20,734 nucleotides of DNA from Pseudomonadota bacterium (GCA_022567015.1 JADFHR010000014.1:1-20734), one strand, 5' to 3'. Positions 7,186 to 16,206 are shown, counted from the first letter of the stretch. Notes: generated from the letters alone by a model not told the origin. Numbers and translations are program-made.

Positions 7186-9294
7186 ATGGACGATCCGGCC
7201 GGGCTGGAGTCGAAACCGCGCAGGCCGGTCGACAAGGTCGCCATGGGCCTGGGGATCACGCTGGTGGCCTTGGTCGCCGCGGCCCTGTATTTCACTCCCA
7301 AATTCGTCGATGACGGGCGCCAGCGGGAAATGCGGGCGTGGCAGATCCGCTTGGGAATAGTCGCCGACAGCCGCGCCGCCGCCGTCAACGAATGGGTAGA
7401 CCAGAATTTCGCCGCCCTGCGCGAGTTGACGGAGAACGCCTCGCTCCAGCTTTACATGACCGAGCTCACCATGGGCGAAGGGGACAAGTCCCGGGTCACC
7501 GACGAGGCGGCGGAGGCCGGATACCTGCGCAACCTGCTTACGGCCACGGCCAACCGCGCCGGCTTCACGCCCTCGCCGGCGGGCTGGGAGGTGCGGGCGA
7601 ACGTGGAACGGGTGGGCGTCGCCGGCATCGGTCTGGTCGACGCCAACGGCCGGTCCATCGTCGCCACCCCGGGGATGCCGCCGCTGGCGGGCCCCATCCG
7701 CGACGCCGTCGCCAAGGCACTCGGCGGCGAACCGGCGTTGATCGACATGTACACCGGCGCCAGCAACCTGCCGACCATGGGTTTCGTGTTGCCCGTGTTC
7801 GCCGTTCAGGGCGAGACCGAGGGCGCCAAGGGCATCGGCGTCGTGGTCGCCATACGCGTCATCGGCCGGGACCTCTTCGAGCGCCTGGCGCAACCGGGAG
7901 AGATCGCCAAGACGGCCGAGACGTACGTGGTCCGCGCCGCCGGCGCGGTGGTGGACTATCTTTCCCCCCTCGCCGACGGGACGCCGCCGCTGCAGCGGTC
8001 CCTGGCCCTCGACACCGCCGATCTGGCGGCGGCCTATGCGCTGGAGAAGCCCGGCGGCTTCGCCGTCAGGAAAGACTATGCCGGCGACGAGGTGCTCGTC
8101 GTCTCCAGGTCCCTGGCCAGCCTGCCCTGGATGCTGGTGCGCAAGGTCTCCTGGGCCGAGGCCCTGGGCGATACGGAAACGCGGCTGAGGACGATGCTTG
8201 GCGTTTTCGTGCTGGTCATCGTCGCCGTGACCGTGACCATCATCGCCGTGTGGCGCCACGGCACCGTTCTGCGCGAGAAGGAATCCACGGAGAGATTCCG
8301 CACCACGGCCGAGCGCCTCGAAACCCTGAGCACGTTCCTGCGCGTCGTCACCGACAGCCAGCCCACCGTCATCGCCGCCGTCGACGGCGACGCCCGGTAC
8401 ACCTTCGCCAACGAGCCCGCCGCGAAAGAGGCCGGCATCGCCGTGGACGACATGCTGGGCAAGCCGCTGGCCGATGTCATCGGGCCGGTGAAGGCCAAGG
8501 CGCTTACCGAGATCAACCGCCGCGTGCTCGCCGCGGCCGAACGCGAATCGCACACCCACAGGTTCGGGATCGACGACGAGGAGCGGGTGATCAAGTCGGA
8601 ACACATTCCGTTGCCCGGCACCCGGGATCATCCGCCCGGCGTCTTGATGGTGCTGGACGACATCACCGAACTGACGGACGCGCGCCAGCGCAGCGAACAG
8701 AGGCTGCATCAGCTTATCGGCACGCTGACCAGCGTGGTCGACCGCCGGGACCCCTTCTCGGCCCACCATTCCGTGCGGGTGGCGGAGGTCGCGCGCTGCA
8801 TCGCCGAGGAAATGGGCGTGCCGGACGGGGAGGCGCAGACGGCCGAAATCGCCGGCACCCTGATGAACATCGGCAAAATCTTCATCCCGCCCGAGGTGTT
8901 GACCAAGACCGGGGAGCTCACGGCCGAAGAACGCACCCTGGTCGCCAACAGTTACATGGTCAGTGTCGATCTCCTGGACGGCGTGGATTTCGAGGGCCCG
9001 GTGGTGGAAACCATCCGCCAGATGCGCGAGACCTGGGACGGGACCGGACCGCTGGGCAAAAAGGAAGAAGAGACCCTGCGCACGGCCCGCATCCTCGCCG
9101 TCGCCAATGCCTTTGTCGGCATGACGAGCCCGCGCGCCTACCGCGAGGCTTTGACCTTCGAGGAGGCGTCCACCATCCTGCTCGAACGGTCGGGCACCGC
9201 TTACCAACGCAAGCCGGTATCCGCGCTGATCAATTACCTGGAAAACCGGGGCGGTACGGAAAAGTGGGCGTCCTTCCGCGACACCCCGGCGTAG
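7186..9294 (+). CDS. Membrane sensor protein with PAS and degenerate HD-GYP domain
   Basis: The 702-aa product has TM1 at about 18-37, a periplasmic sensor region at 40-330 resembling a Cache-type domain, TM2 at about 337-356, a PAS-like domain at about 378-495 and an HD-GYP-like domain at 505-690. The last keeps the overall pattern (AHHSVRVAEVA 526-536, IGKIFIPPEVLTKTGELT 562-579, DGTGP 618-622, ARILAVANAF 634-643) but has lost most metal ligands: HD is M560-N561, the central His is about S589, HHE is M613-R614-E615, the final Asp is N641, and GYP lacks its Tyr. Only H528 remains. It is therefore unlikely to degrade c-di-GMP and may act as a binding or signalling module. I chose ATG 7186 because GGAG lies six bases upstream; TTG 7150 and ATG 7174 are in frame. 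It converges on the histidine kinase gene with a 9-bp gap. Confidence 0.85.
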   Translation: MDDPAGLESKPRRPVDKVAMGLGITLVALVAAALYFTPKFVDDGRQREMRAWQIRLGIVADSRAAAVNEWVDQNFAALRELTENASLQLYMTELTMGEGDKSRVTDEAAEAGYLRNLLTATANRAGFTPSPAGWEVRANVERVGVAGIGLVDANGRSIVATPGMPPLAGPIRDAVAKALGGEPALIDMYTGASNLPTMGFVLPVFAVQGETEGAKGIGVVVAIRVIGRDLFERLAQPGEIAKTAETYVVRAAGAVVDYLSPLADGTPPLQRSLALDTADLAAAYALEKPGGFAVRKDYAGDEVLVVSRSLASLPWMLVRKVSWAEALGDTETRLRTMLGVFVLVIVAVTVTIIAVWRHGTVLREKESTERFRTTAERLETLSTFLRVVTDSQPTVIAAVDGDARYTFANEPAAKEAGIAVDDMLGKPLADVIGPVKAKALTEINRRVLAAAERESHTHRFGIDDEERVIKSEHIPLPGTRDHPPGVLMVLDDITELTDARQRSEQRLHQLIGTLTSVVDRRDPFSAHHSVRVAEVARCIAEEMGVPDGEAQTAEIAGTLMNIGKIFIPPEVLTKTGELTAEERTLVANSYMVSVDLLDGVDFEGPVVETIRQMRETWDGTGPLGKKEEETLRTARILAVANAFVGMTSPRAYREALTFEEASTILLERSGTAYQRKPVSALINYLENRGGTEKWASFRDTPA

Positions 9295-9303
9295 AGAGGC
9301 TCC

Positions 9304-12111
9304 CTAGGACCGGGTGTCGCTTCCACCGCCGCGGCTGTCCTGGGAGTCGGCATCCCCGCCGGCGACCGGGAGACTGATGGTTATTTCCGCGCCGTCGTCC
9401 GCATTCCGCGCCTCGATCACCCCACCCATCTCGGTGACGATGCCATAGCTGATGGACAGCCCCAGTCCGGTCCCGTTGCCGACCTTCTTGGTGGTGAAGA
9501 ACGGCTCGAAGATGCGCCCCAGCACGGCCTCGGGGATCCCGCTGCCGGTGTCCCGGACACGGAGTTGCAAAGTATCCGTGCTCGGGTCGTCCGAGATCTC
9601 CAGCTCGATGCGGCGCTCCGGCGTCGCCCCGTCCTTGTCGCCGCCACACAGCTCGATGGCGTCCCGCGCGTTGGTCAGCAGGTTCAGCACCACCTGCTCG
9701 AACTGGACGTCATGACCCGACACCTTGCGGCAGTGTTCCGGAATACGGGTGACGACCTGTATTTCCTTCAGGCGCAATTGTTCGCCCATCAGCGACAGCG
9801 CCCCCAGCACGGCGTCGCGCGGGTCGAAGGCATGGGGCTTGTCGTCGACCTTGCGGCCGAAGATCCGCATGTGGTCGATGATGGCCGCGGCCCTTCCCGC
9901 CTGCCGGCTGATGCGTTCGAACTTGCCGCGCAGGAACGCCACGTCTTCGGTGTCCGTGTCGACGGCGTCGATGGCGCTGTCGGCGGCCATGCGGATGATG
10001 TTGAGGGGCTGGTTGAGCTCGTGGGCAACGGCGGTCGCCATTTCACCCAGAGTCGCCAGCTTCGAGGCCTGGATGAGCTCGGCCTGGATACGGCGGCGTT
10101 CGGTGATGTCCTGGCCGACCCCGATGACGCCGAAAATCGTCCCCTCGGCGTCCCTGCGGGCGGTGAAATTCACAAGAAGCACCGGCACCGTGCCGTCCTT
10201 GGCGCGCAACGACACCTCCGAGCTCTCCAGCTGCCGGCCGCGCAAGGCCTCGGCGACGCGCGCGCGGACGTCTTCCCTGTTCTCCGCGACGACGAGATCG
10301 TCGACCAGATCGCGCCCAAGGACCTCGTCGCGCTCGCACCCGGTGACGCGGGCGGCGGCTTGATTCCACACGTTCACCTTGCCCGAAGCGTCGATGCCGA
10401 AAATGGGTGCGGTGTTGGTTTCAATCATCCGGGTGATCTCTTCGGCGATGCGCTCGCGCTCCAATATTTCGTGGCTCAGGCGCCCCACCATGGACTTGAA
10501 ATTGCCGATCAGGGACTCGATCTCCACGAGCGGACTTTTTGGCCAGTCGACGGCCCGGCGGTGAAGGATCTTATCGGGCAGGTCGGTCGTCACCCGCGCC
10601 AGGGACACCAGGGGCGCAACCAGCTTGCGCCGGAGCAGGGTGCCGAGAACCTGTGCCGCCAGGACGACGGCCAGGGCAAGGCCGAAATCGTAGCCGTAGC
10701 GGACGCGCAGGCGTTCCACGTAGGAGGCGGCGGGGATCCCCACCACGAGCCGCCACGCCCCGGCGTCGTCAAGGGCCGAGACCTTGAGAAACCGGGACCG
10801 GTGCCAGCGCGCCATCTTCGGGAGCCCGGCCGGCGGCGGCAGCCAGTGCAAGATTCCGTTCCCGTCGTCCATGGCCGCCAGGGTGCCGCCGCGCTTGAAG
10901 TCGAAGGCGGCCCCGGTCGTGGCCGCCGGATCGGTGCTGGCGATGACCCCGTCCGCGCCGTCGATCACGGTGATCTCCCGCCCGCCGTCCCCTTTGATCG
11001 CCTGCAGGAACGCATCGAAGTACTCCGGTGCCAGAACGGCCCGGATGATTCCGGACCCGCCGGCGGCGGTCGCAAGCCCGGTATGGGTGATGCCCGTGTC
11101 GCGGCCGAAGGGGACGGGCCCGCCGGCGGACGACAGCGCGGGCGCGCCCGTTCCGGCCACCAGGCGCAGATGAATTCTTTGGCCGGGGCCGGCCGCCCCC
11201 GGCTCCGCGCCATCCCTTTGATAGAGCGCAACCACATCGCCGGCGCCATCGGCCACCTCGATGCGGAGCACCCCCGGAATTTGTCCTCCCAGCCGGGCGA
11301 CGGCTTCGCGCAGGGCCTCCACCGAAACCTGCCGGCCGCCGAGGGCGGTCTCGACGAACATGGAAAGATCGCCGAGATGGCGCTGGTTCCAGGTGTCCAA
11401 CTGCATTCTGATCAACGACGACTGGTTGGCCAGGTCGTCGGCGATATGTTTCCTCATCTCCCGGAACTGCTCGCGGCCCGCCACCACGACCAACAGCAGC
11501 GCCGGAATGAGAACGAAGGCCACAAGCAGATTGACGAAGGTCCGTTGAAAGGAAACCGACGCACGCTCGTCCGCGACTCCGGCCCAGCGTCTGAACGGAA
11601 GGTGACTGAGCAGGAACCCGGCGACGACGGCATTGAAAAGTCCGTTGACGCTTTGCTTGAGCATGACCAGAACGACGGCGCTCCGGTCCATGTCCAAGGG
11701 GCCCGCGTACAACACCCAGATCATGGGCAGCCCGAGGACCGCCCAGAACACCCCGTCGCGGAGCGCCAGGTCCTCGTCGCGGGTCGTCCACAGGCCGACG
11801 ACCAGCGCCTCCAGGGTAAACACCACGGCTCCGTAGGGGTGGCCCCACAGGACCATCGAATAGGCTGCCACCACCGCCGCCACCGGTACGCCCCACACCA
11901 GGGGGAAAATCCGCACCGCGAGCATGGCGGCGATGCTGCCGAACAGGAAATCGACGCCGAACAAAAAGGGCAGGCTGAAATGGTTGCCCGCCACTCCCGC
12001 GCCCGTCAGGACAAGGAGAAACAGGGCCGGCCGCAGCGCCGTCAACGATACCGCGGCCGGACGTTCAACCGCCGGGGCCATACCGTTTCCGGCGCCCGAG
12101 GGAGGGCTCAT
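9304..12111 (-). CDS. Membrane sensor histidine kinase (PAS, HisKA, HATPase)
   Basis: A 935-aa inner-membrane kinase. Residues 25-175 form a multi-helix membrane sensor of MASE type; TM at about 190-211 and about 475-492 bracket a large periplasmic sensor domain; a HAMP-like linker follows at about 493-548. A PAS domain occupies about 555-672. The phosphoacceptor is H697 in AVAHELNQPLN. The ATPase domain is intact: N-box NLLTNARDAIE (810-820), G1 DTGSGIP (854-860), F-box FEPFFTTKK (868-876), G2 GTGLGLS (880-886). The HELNQPLN form is typical of DctB/NtrB-like kinases. Its ATG overlaps the stop of the upstream receiver gene as ATGA (12108-12111), so the two are translationally coupled and probably partners. 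The double sensor architecture is unusual but whole. Confidence 0.95.
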   Translation of the reverse strand: MSPPSGAGNGMAPAVERPAAVSLTALRPALFLLVLTGAGVAGNHFSLPFLFGVDFLFGSIAAMLAVRIFPLVWGVPVAAVVAAYSMVLWGHPYGAVVFTLEALVVGLWTTRDEDLALRDGVFWAVLGLPMIWVLYAGPLDMDRSAVVLVMLKQSVNGLFNAVVAGFLLSHLPFRRWAGVADERASVSFQRTFVNLLVAFVLIPALLLVVVAGREQFREMRKHIADDLANQSSLIRMQLDTWNQRHLGDLSMFVETALGGRQVSVEALREAVARLGGQIPGVLRIEVADGAGDVVALYQRDGAEPGAAGPGQRIHLRLVAGTGAPALSSAGGPVPFGRDTGITHTGLATAAGGSGIIRAVLAPEYFDAFLQAIKGDGGREITVIDGADGVIASTDPAATTGAAFDFKRGGTLAAMDDGNGILHWLPPPAGLPKMARWHRSRFLKVSALDDAGAWRLVVGIPAASYVERLRVRYGYDFGLALAVVLAAQVLGTLLRRKLVAPLVSLARVTTDLPDKILHRRAVDWPKSPLVEIESLIGNFKSMVGRLSHEILERERIAEEITRMIETNTAPIFGIDASGKVNVWNQAAARVTGCERDEVLGRDLVDDLVVAENREDVRARVAEALRGRQLESSEVSLRAKDGTVPVLLVNFTARRDAEGTIFGVIGVGQDITERRRIQAELIQASKLATLGEMATAVAHELNQPLNIIRMAADSAIDAVDTDTEDVAFLRGKFERISRQAGRAAAIIDHMRIFGRKVDDKPHAFDPRDAVLGALSLMGEQLRLKEIQVVTRIPEHCRKVSGHDVQFEQVVLNLLTNARDAIELCGGDKDGATPERRIELEISDDPSTDTLQLRVRDTGSGIPEAVLGRIFEPFFTTKKVGNGTGLGLSISYGIVTEMGGVIEARNADDGAEITISLPVAGGDADSQDSRGGGSDTRS

Positions 12112-13391
12112 CGCGGCAAGGTGACGACGAATGTCGGCCCGGAGTCCGGTTGCGACTCCAGCCTGACCGAGCCGCCCAACATCTGGATCAGACGGCAGGC
12201 GAGGGTGTAACCGATGCCCAGCCGATCGGATGAGAGGTGGGGCAGGGACTTGACGGCGTCCGCGGAACGGGGGCCGGCGTCTTCATCCTCGGGTGCGGGT
12301 GCCATCGGCGCCCCGTGCAGGGTGATCCGAAACTGAACCTCCTGATCGAGGGCTTCCGCGCGGAGCGAGAGCGCCCCCCCCATGGGCGCAAGATTGATCC
12401 CGGATTCCAGAATGCGGGTCAGGGATTGCGCGATGCGCCCATGGTCGCCGCAGACGTCCGGCAGGTCGTCCGGGATGTGCGTCTCCAGGCTGACGCCGGC
12501 GGCGGCGGCCTTGGGATTGGCGATGGAAAGCACGTCGGCGAGAACATCCTCCAGGGAGACCGCCGTCTTCGACAAGGTGATCTCGCCGCACATGGCGGCC
12601 ATGAGGTCGCTCAATGTGTCGGTGAACACTTGCGCCTCCCGCGCCGCCTGGGCCAGGTGTTCAAGGTAAAGATCGGCCCCGTCGATGGCCGCGATCCGTT
12701 CATCTTCCTCGAGCAGCGCCGTCATGCCGGAGATGGTCTCCACCACCGGGCTCAGTTCATGGCGCACGCTCGGCAGGAAGATGGATTTCATGCACTCGTC
12801 CACGGCGGGCGACGGGTTGCCGGTCAGGAGCTCCTGCTTGAGCGCCTCGAGCTCGGCCAGAAGCTGCTTCACCTCTGCGGTCCTGCCGTCCAACTCTTCG
12901 CTCAGCATCACCCTGTACTGGTGGTCGAGGCGGCGCAGGCAGATGGCCTTGTCCGCCTGTTGGACCGTATTCAGCAGGTATTTGAGCGAAACCGGCTTGG
13001 TCAGAAAATCCATCGCGCCCATCTTCAGGGCCTCTACCGCCTGATCGATGCCGGCGTGCCCGGTGAGCATGATGATCTCCAGGTCCCGCTGATCGCTCCA
13101 GTTCTCCCTGAGCCGCTTGGTCAGTTCCAGGCCGTCGATTCCGGGCATGCGGATGTCGGTCAGGACGATGGCGATCTCCGGTTCCTGCTTGATTTTCTCC
13201 AGCGCCTCCTGGCCGTCGAACGCGGTCTCGCATTGGAACCCCTTCTTGCGGAGAAACAGCGCAAGCTCCTCGACGATCTCGGGTTCGTCGTCGACGATAA
13301 GAAGGCGCCTCTCCTCCTGGAGCGCTTCGGCAAAGCGGTTGGCACTTGGCGGGGTACTCGGGCTACTGTCTTGTCCGGCGACGCCTTTCAT
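12108..13391 (-). CDS. Response regulator with C-terminal degenerate histidine-kinase module
   Basis: A 427-aa soluble protein. Residues 29-145 are a complete receiver domain: acidic pair D34/D35, phosphoacceptor D79 (LTDIRMPG), T110 and K132. A coiled region (about 160-190) leads to a HisKA-like helix with RHELSPV at 210-216, which keeps a His (H211), and an ATPase-like end at about 305-427. That end is degenerate: the N-box is RILESGINLAP, with R326 and S330 where Asn is expected, and the G1 DxGxG motif is absent. A G2-like RLGIGYTLACRLIQMLGG remains. It may act as a phosphotransfer or regulatory partner rather than a kinase. ATG 13391 is preceded by AGGAGG at good spacing; an in-frame upstream start would add 32 unlikely residues. 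Coupled by ATGA to the kinase downstream. Confidence 0.9.
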   Translation of the reverse strand: MKGVAGQDSSPSTPPSANRFAEALQEERRLLIVDDEPEIVEELALFLRKKGFQCETAFDGQEALEKIKQEPEIAIVLTDIRMPGIDGLELTKRLRENWSDQRDLEIIMLTGHAGIDQAVEALKMGAMDFLTKPVSLKYLLNTVQQADKAICLRRLDHQYRVMLSEELDGRTAEVKQLLAELEALKQELLTGNPSPAVDECMKSIFLPSVRHELSPVVETISGMTALLEEDERIAAIDGADLYLEHLAQAAREAQVFTDTLSDLMAAMCGEITLSKTAVSLEDVLADVLSIANPKAAAAGVSLETHIPDDLPDVCGDHGRIAQSLTRILESGINLAPMGGALSLRAEALDQEVQFRITLHGAPMAPAPEDEDAGPRSADAVKSLPHLSSDRLGIGYTLACRLIQMLGGSVRLESQPDSGPTFVVTLPR

Positions 13392-14197
13392 TATCCTATT
13401 CCTCCTATTTCTTGTTGCTTGTTGGCGGACATCCGGTGTTGACGGCACCGGACCGTCGTGGACGTAACCGCCCACGACCCGTCGCAAATGAACAAAGGAA
13501 AAATCCGTGGGAGGCGGTGACAGCCGGCCCGCCGTTTATCTTCCGATGTACACAAAAAATCTCTTTCCCACGCATTCCGCAAAACACGCCGTCTCGATTC
13601 GCGTGCTACCTTGTGCTCTCACCCTGTGTTCGAGCGACAAAACTCTGTCCCGACTCTTCGTTTCGTTTTATTGCATATTTACTCCGTCCTTAATCCCGGC
13701 CCGCCGCCTGCCGCAAAAAGGTATAGGGGCGAGTACTATTACAATCATCAAGTGAGTACTTTCGACCCTGCTCCTGAGGAACTCCCGGGCCGCCCGTCCC
13801 GTGCTCCTGTCCTTGACGTTGGACACGCCGTTGAGGCCCGGACTGGTTTCTTCGGCGGGTATCAAAGCGGTGAGTATCCGCCGTCACAGCAGTCTCCGCC
13901 CGGCTCCCGACTCAAGAGTTAAATGGGTCCGGCCGGAGGTCGCAATTGGGCTTTGGTATAGTGCACCCCCTATACACTCGTATACCTTGCATTCCCTGGG
14001 AATTCCTTTCATTGTGAACGATAGAGGGGAAGCGGCTAGCGGTTTTCGCGGGGCAGGCACTGGGAACAACATACGCGCCGGCGTCGGGACAAACGAGAAA
14101 TCTGTTTTCCTTATGGATGTCATGTTCGAGTAAGTTTGAAATATGAAATCCCGTTAATCCATATCTCAGGGGTCCAGGACTAATACCGGAGGGAGCA
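13392..14197. promoter_or_regulatory. 806-bp gene-free region between divergent regulator genes
   Basis: I see no credible gene here. The region is more AT-rich than its surroundings and separates the divergent receiver/pseudokinase and LuxR-type regulator genes. It holds several possible control sites: CCGGTG-N7-CACCGG at 13433-13451; two copies of the palindrome AGTACT at 13732-13737 and 13755-13760, exactly 23 bp apart and each within GAGTACT; GGTATAG at 13720-13726 and again at 13955-13961. The second copy sits in a nested set with CTATAC at 13970-13975 and TATACC at 13981-13986. A TTGAAA at 14136-14141 could be a -35 for the downstream regulator, with no good -10. A small RNA cannot be excluded. 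Confidence 0.45.
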
Positions 14198-14938
14198 ATG
14201 CGAATAGTATTCGCCGACGACCATAATCTGATACGCGAAAGTGTAAGCTCGTTATTGAAAAAAATTTCCGGAGACGTCGAGGTCCTTGAAGCCTCGAACT
14301 TCGATGAAGCCGTCGACAAGGCCTCCCGGGGGCCCCTTCCCGACCTCATCATCCTCGATCTGTATATGCCTGGGATGAATCACCTCAACGGGCTCGATGC
14401 GATGGGGAGGCGCTTTCCCGGCATCCCCATCGTGATCCTCACGGGCTCCGTGGATCTGAACGACGCCTACACCGCCCTGGAGCGGGGCGCCGCGGGATAC
14501 ATCCCCAAGACCATTGGCTGCCGAGCCATGCTCAACGCCCTCAGGCTGGTGCTGTCGGGCGAGAAATTCCTGCCCTCGATGCTGGTCGCCGAGGCCGAGC
14601 GCATGGAGGCGGCAGGGATCGAATCACCCGAAAGCAGTGTTCACAATCCCACGCCCCTGGACAAATTGACGCGGCGGGAGCGCGAGGTTCTGTCGCTGTT
14701 GACCGCAGGGCATCCCAACAAGGAAATCGCCCGCCAGCTGGGCCTGCGCGAGATCACCGTCAAGGTGCATCTGAAGGGCGTGTACCGGAAGCTCGGCGTG
14801 GCCAACCGCACCCAGGCCGTCCGCACCGTCTTCGAGCTGGGGCTGAGCAGCGCGGCGCGGCGCCACCTTTCAGCCAGTGGCATGGTACCGGGCCTGGGCA
14901 AGGAACGCCCGGCGTTCTCGCTTCCGCCGGTGCGCTAG
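14198..14938 (+). CDS. NarL/FixJ-family response regulator (REC plus LuxR-type HTH)
   Basis: A 246-aa DNA-binding response regulator. The receiver domain spans 1-120 with acidic pair D7/D8, phosphoacceptor D54 (IILDLYMPG), T82 and K104. The LuxR-type helix-turn-helix lies at about 155-212 with LTRREREVL and the recognition region EIARQLGLREITVKVHLKGVYRKLG. A 30-residue tail beyond the HTH is longer than usual and low in complexity. The ATG follows GGAGGGA. It is transcribed away from the receiver/pseudokinase-kinase pair, which makes it a candidate output of that system, though an unlinked kinase is possible. Its target genes are unknown. Confidence 0.93.
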   Translation: MRIVFADDHNLIRESVSSLLKKISGDVEVLEASNFDEAVDKASRGPLPDLIILDLYMPGMNHLNGLDAMGRRFPGIPIVILTGSVDLNDAYTALERGAAGYIPKTIGCRAMLNALRLVLSGEKFLPSMLVAEAERMEAAGIESPESSVHNPTPLDKLTRREREVLSLLTAGHPNKEIARQLGLREITVKVHLKGVYRKLGVANRTQAVRTVFELGLSSAARRHLSASGMVPGLGKERPAFSLPPVR

Positions 14939-14998
14939 GTCCCTCCACCCCGTCCGCAAAGCGGGATCGCCTTTTTGGAAGCCGGCGCCGGGGCAACT

Positions 14999-15020
14999 CC
15001 GGGCCTGTCCCGCGGCCCGG
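14999..15020. terminator. Hairpin between convergent response regulator and sat genes
   Basis: CCGGGCC (14999-15005) and GGCCCGG (15014-15020) form a perfect 7-bp stem with an 8-nt loop, a few bases after the end of sat on the minus strand. A weaker plus-strand candidate is CCGC-AAA-GCGG at 14954-14964 followed by five T at 14972-14976. Together they fill the short gap between two convergent genes. Confidence 0.5.
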
Positions 15021-15027
15021 CGGCCGC

Positions 15028-16206
15028 CTATTTCAGGGTCGCGTAATATTCCTTGAGGACGGCCACCACCTCGGGACGGCTGAACTCGGGCGGGATGTCC
15101 TCGCCGGCGGACAGCATCTCGCGCTGTCTGGTGCCCGAGATGAGTACCCGGTCCTCGGCCCCGTGCGGACACGTCCTCCCCGTCGCCATGCCGAGGCATT
15201 TGGTGCAGTAAAAGGTGATGTCGATCTTCAGCGCCGTGGTCTCCAGGGCGCCCTCCCAAAGGGTGTCGAAGATGTGCTGGGCGTCGAACGGGCCGTAGGT
15301 ATCGCCGACCCCGGCATGGTCCCGCCCGACGATCAGGTGGGAGCAGCCGAAGTTCTGGCGCAACAGGGCGTGGAGCAGGGCCTCGCGGGGACCCGCGTAG
15401 CGCATCTCGATGGGATAGCCGGCCTGCACGGCGGTTCCGGGCACGAAGTAATTGTCGATCATGACATCGATGGCCTTCACCCGCACCTCGGCGGGGATGT
15501 CGCCGGGCTTGAGCTTGCCCAGTACCTGGTGGATGAAGACGCCGTCGGAGACCTCGATGGCGATCTTCGCCAGATGTTCGTGGCTGCGGTGCATGGGGTT
15601 GCGGGTCTGCAGCGCGACCACGCGCGACCATCCCTTCTCGGCGAACAGGGCGCGGGAGTCGGCCGGGCGCAGGAACAAGCGCGGGTACAGTTCCGGGTAC
15701 ACACCCTCGCTGAGCGCCGTCACCGGACCGGCCAGGTTCACCGCGCCCTGCTCCATCACGGTCTTCACGCCGGGATGGTCGGTCGACGTCGTGCCGTAGA
15801 CCCCGCCGCACTCGAAGCGCTTGTCGATGGCATAGATTTCCCGCACCGTCATGATGGCCATGATCTCGCCCGAATCCCCATCGACCAGGGCCACCTCGTC
15901 GGCGACGGCGACGCCACGATCCTCGTCCGCCGAAAGGGTAATGGGGATGGGCCAGAACAGGCCGTCCGCCATTTTCATGTCCTGGCAGACGCCGCGCCAG
16001 TCCGCTTCCCCCATGAACCCGGTCAACGGCGTATAGGCGCCCATGGCCATCATGATGAGGTCGGAGGTTTCCCGGCTGGTCATCGGCACTTTTTTGAGCC
16101 CGTCGGCCCGCTTCAGCGCCTCGGCGCGCTCCGCCGCACCGATCAGCAACGGCTCCAGTTCGCCGCCGCCATGCGGCCGAACCAATCTGGACAAGGAATC
16201 CCCCAT
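15028..16206 (-). CDS. sat: Sulfate adenylyltransferase (ATP sulfurylase, Sat type)
   Basis: Interconverts ATP plus sulfate and APS plus pyrophosphate in the cytoplasm. The 392-aa product has the signature QTRNPMHRSH at 200-209 (nucleotide-binding HxxH-like motif) and GRDHAGVGD at 294-302. C334, C337, C346 and H348 (FYCTKC and TCPHG) form the zinc-site pattern seen in bacterial homomeric Sat enzymes. No APS kinase domain is fused. Homomeric Sat is used for sulfate activation and, in reverse, by sulfur oxidisers; CysDN is the usual assimilatory form in many proteobacteria. No aprAB, cysC or cysH lies nearby, so direction of use is open. The ATG at 16206 follows GGGAGA with 7-nt spacing. It lies 70 bp behind the protease gene on the same strand and may be cotranscribed. 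Confidence 0.96.
   Translation of the reverse strand: MGDSLSRLVRPHGGGELEPLLIGAAERAEALKRADGLKKVPMTSRETSDLIMMAMGAYTPLTGFMGEADWRGVCQDMKMADGLFWPIPITLSADEDRGVAVADEVALVDGDSGEIMAIMTVREIYAIDKRFECGGVYGTTSTDHPGVKTVMEQGAVNLAGPVTALSEGVYPELYPRLFLRPADSRALFAEKGWSRVVALQTRNPMHRSHEHLAKIAIEVSDGVFIHQVLGKLKPGDIPAEVRVKAIDVMIDNYFVPGTAVQAGYPIEMRYAGPREALLHALLRQNFGCSHLIVGRDHAGVGDTYGPFDAQHIFDTLWEGALETTALKIDITFYCTKCLGMATGRTCPHGAEDRVLISGTRQREMLSAGEDIPPEFSRPEVVAVLKEYYATLK

Noticed and set aside
6964..9207. Long open frame on the minus strand extending the GGT-like gene by 748 codons
   Set aside because: It lies opposite the PAS/pseudo-HD-GYP gene, has no domain of its own, and GGT homology starts exactly at the ATG at 6963. 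It is a GC-driven shadow.
9565..12210. 881-codon plus-strand open frame
   Set aside because: It is antisense to the histidine kinase gene, whose PAS, HisKA and ATPase motifs are all intact. The antisense product has no recognisable domain and an His/Gln/Arg-rich composition typical of shadows.
13732..13760. AGTACT pair as an attachment site or mobile-element end
   Set aside because: No integrase, transposase or flanking duplication is nearby. Spacing of about two helical turns fits regulator sites better.
13801..14133. 110-codon frame in the gap before the LuxR-type regulator
   Set aside because: No ribosome binding site, no recognisable family, and composition unlike coding DNA here. It overlaps other equally weak frames on both strands.
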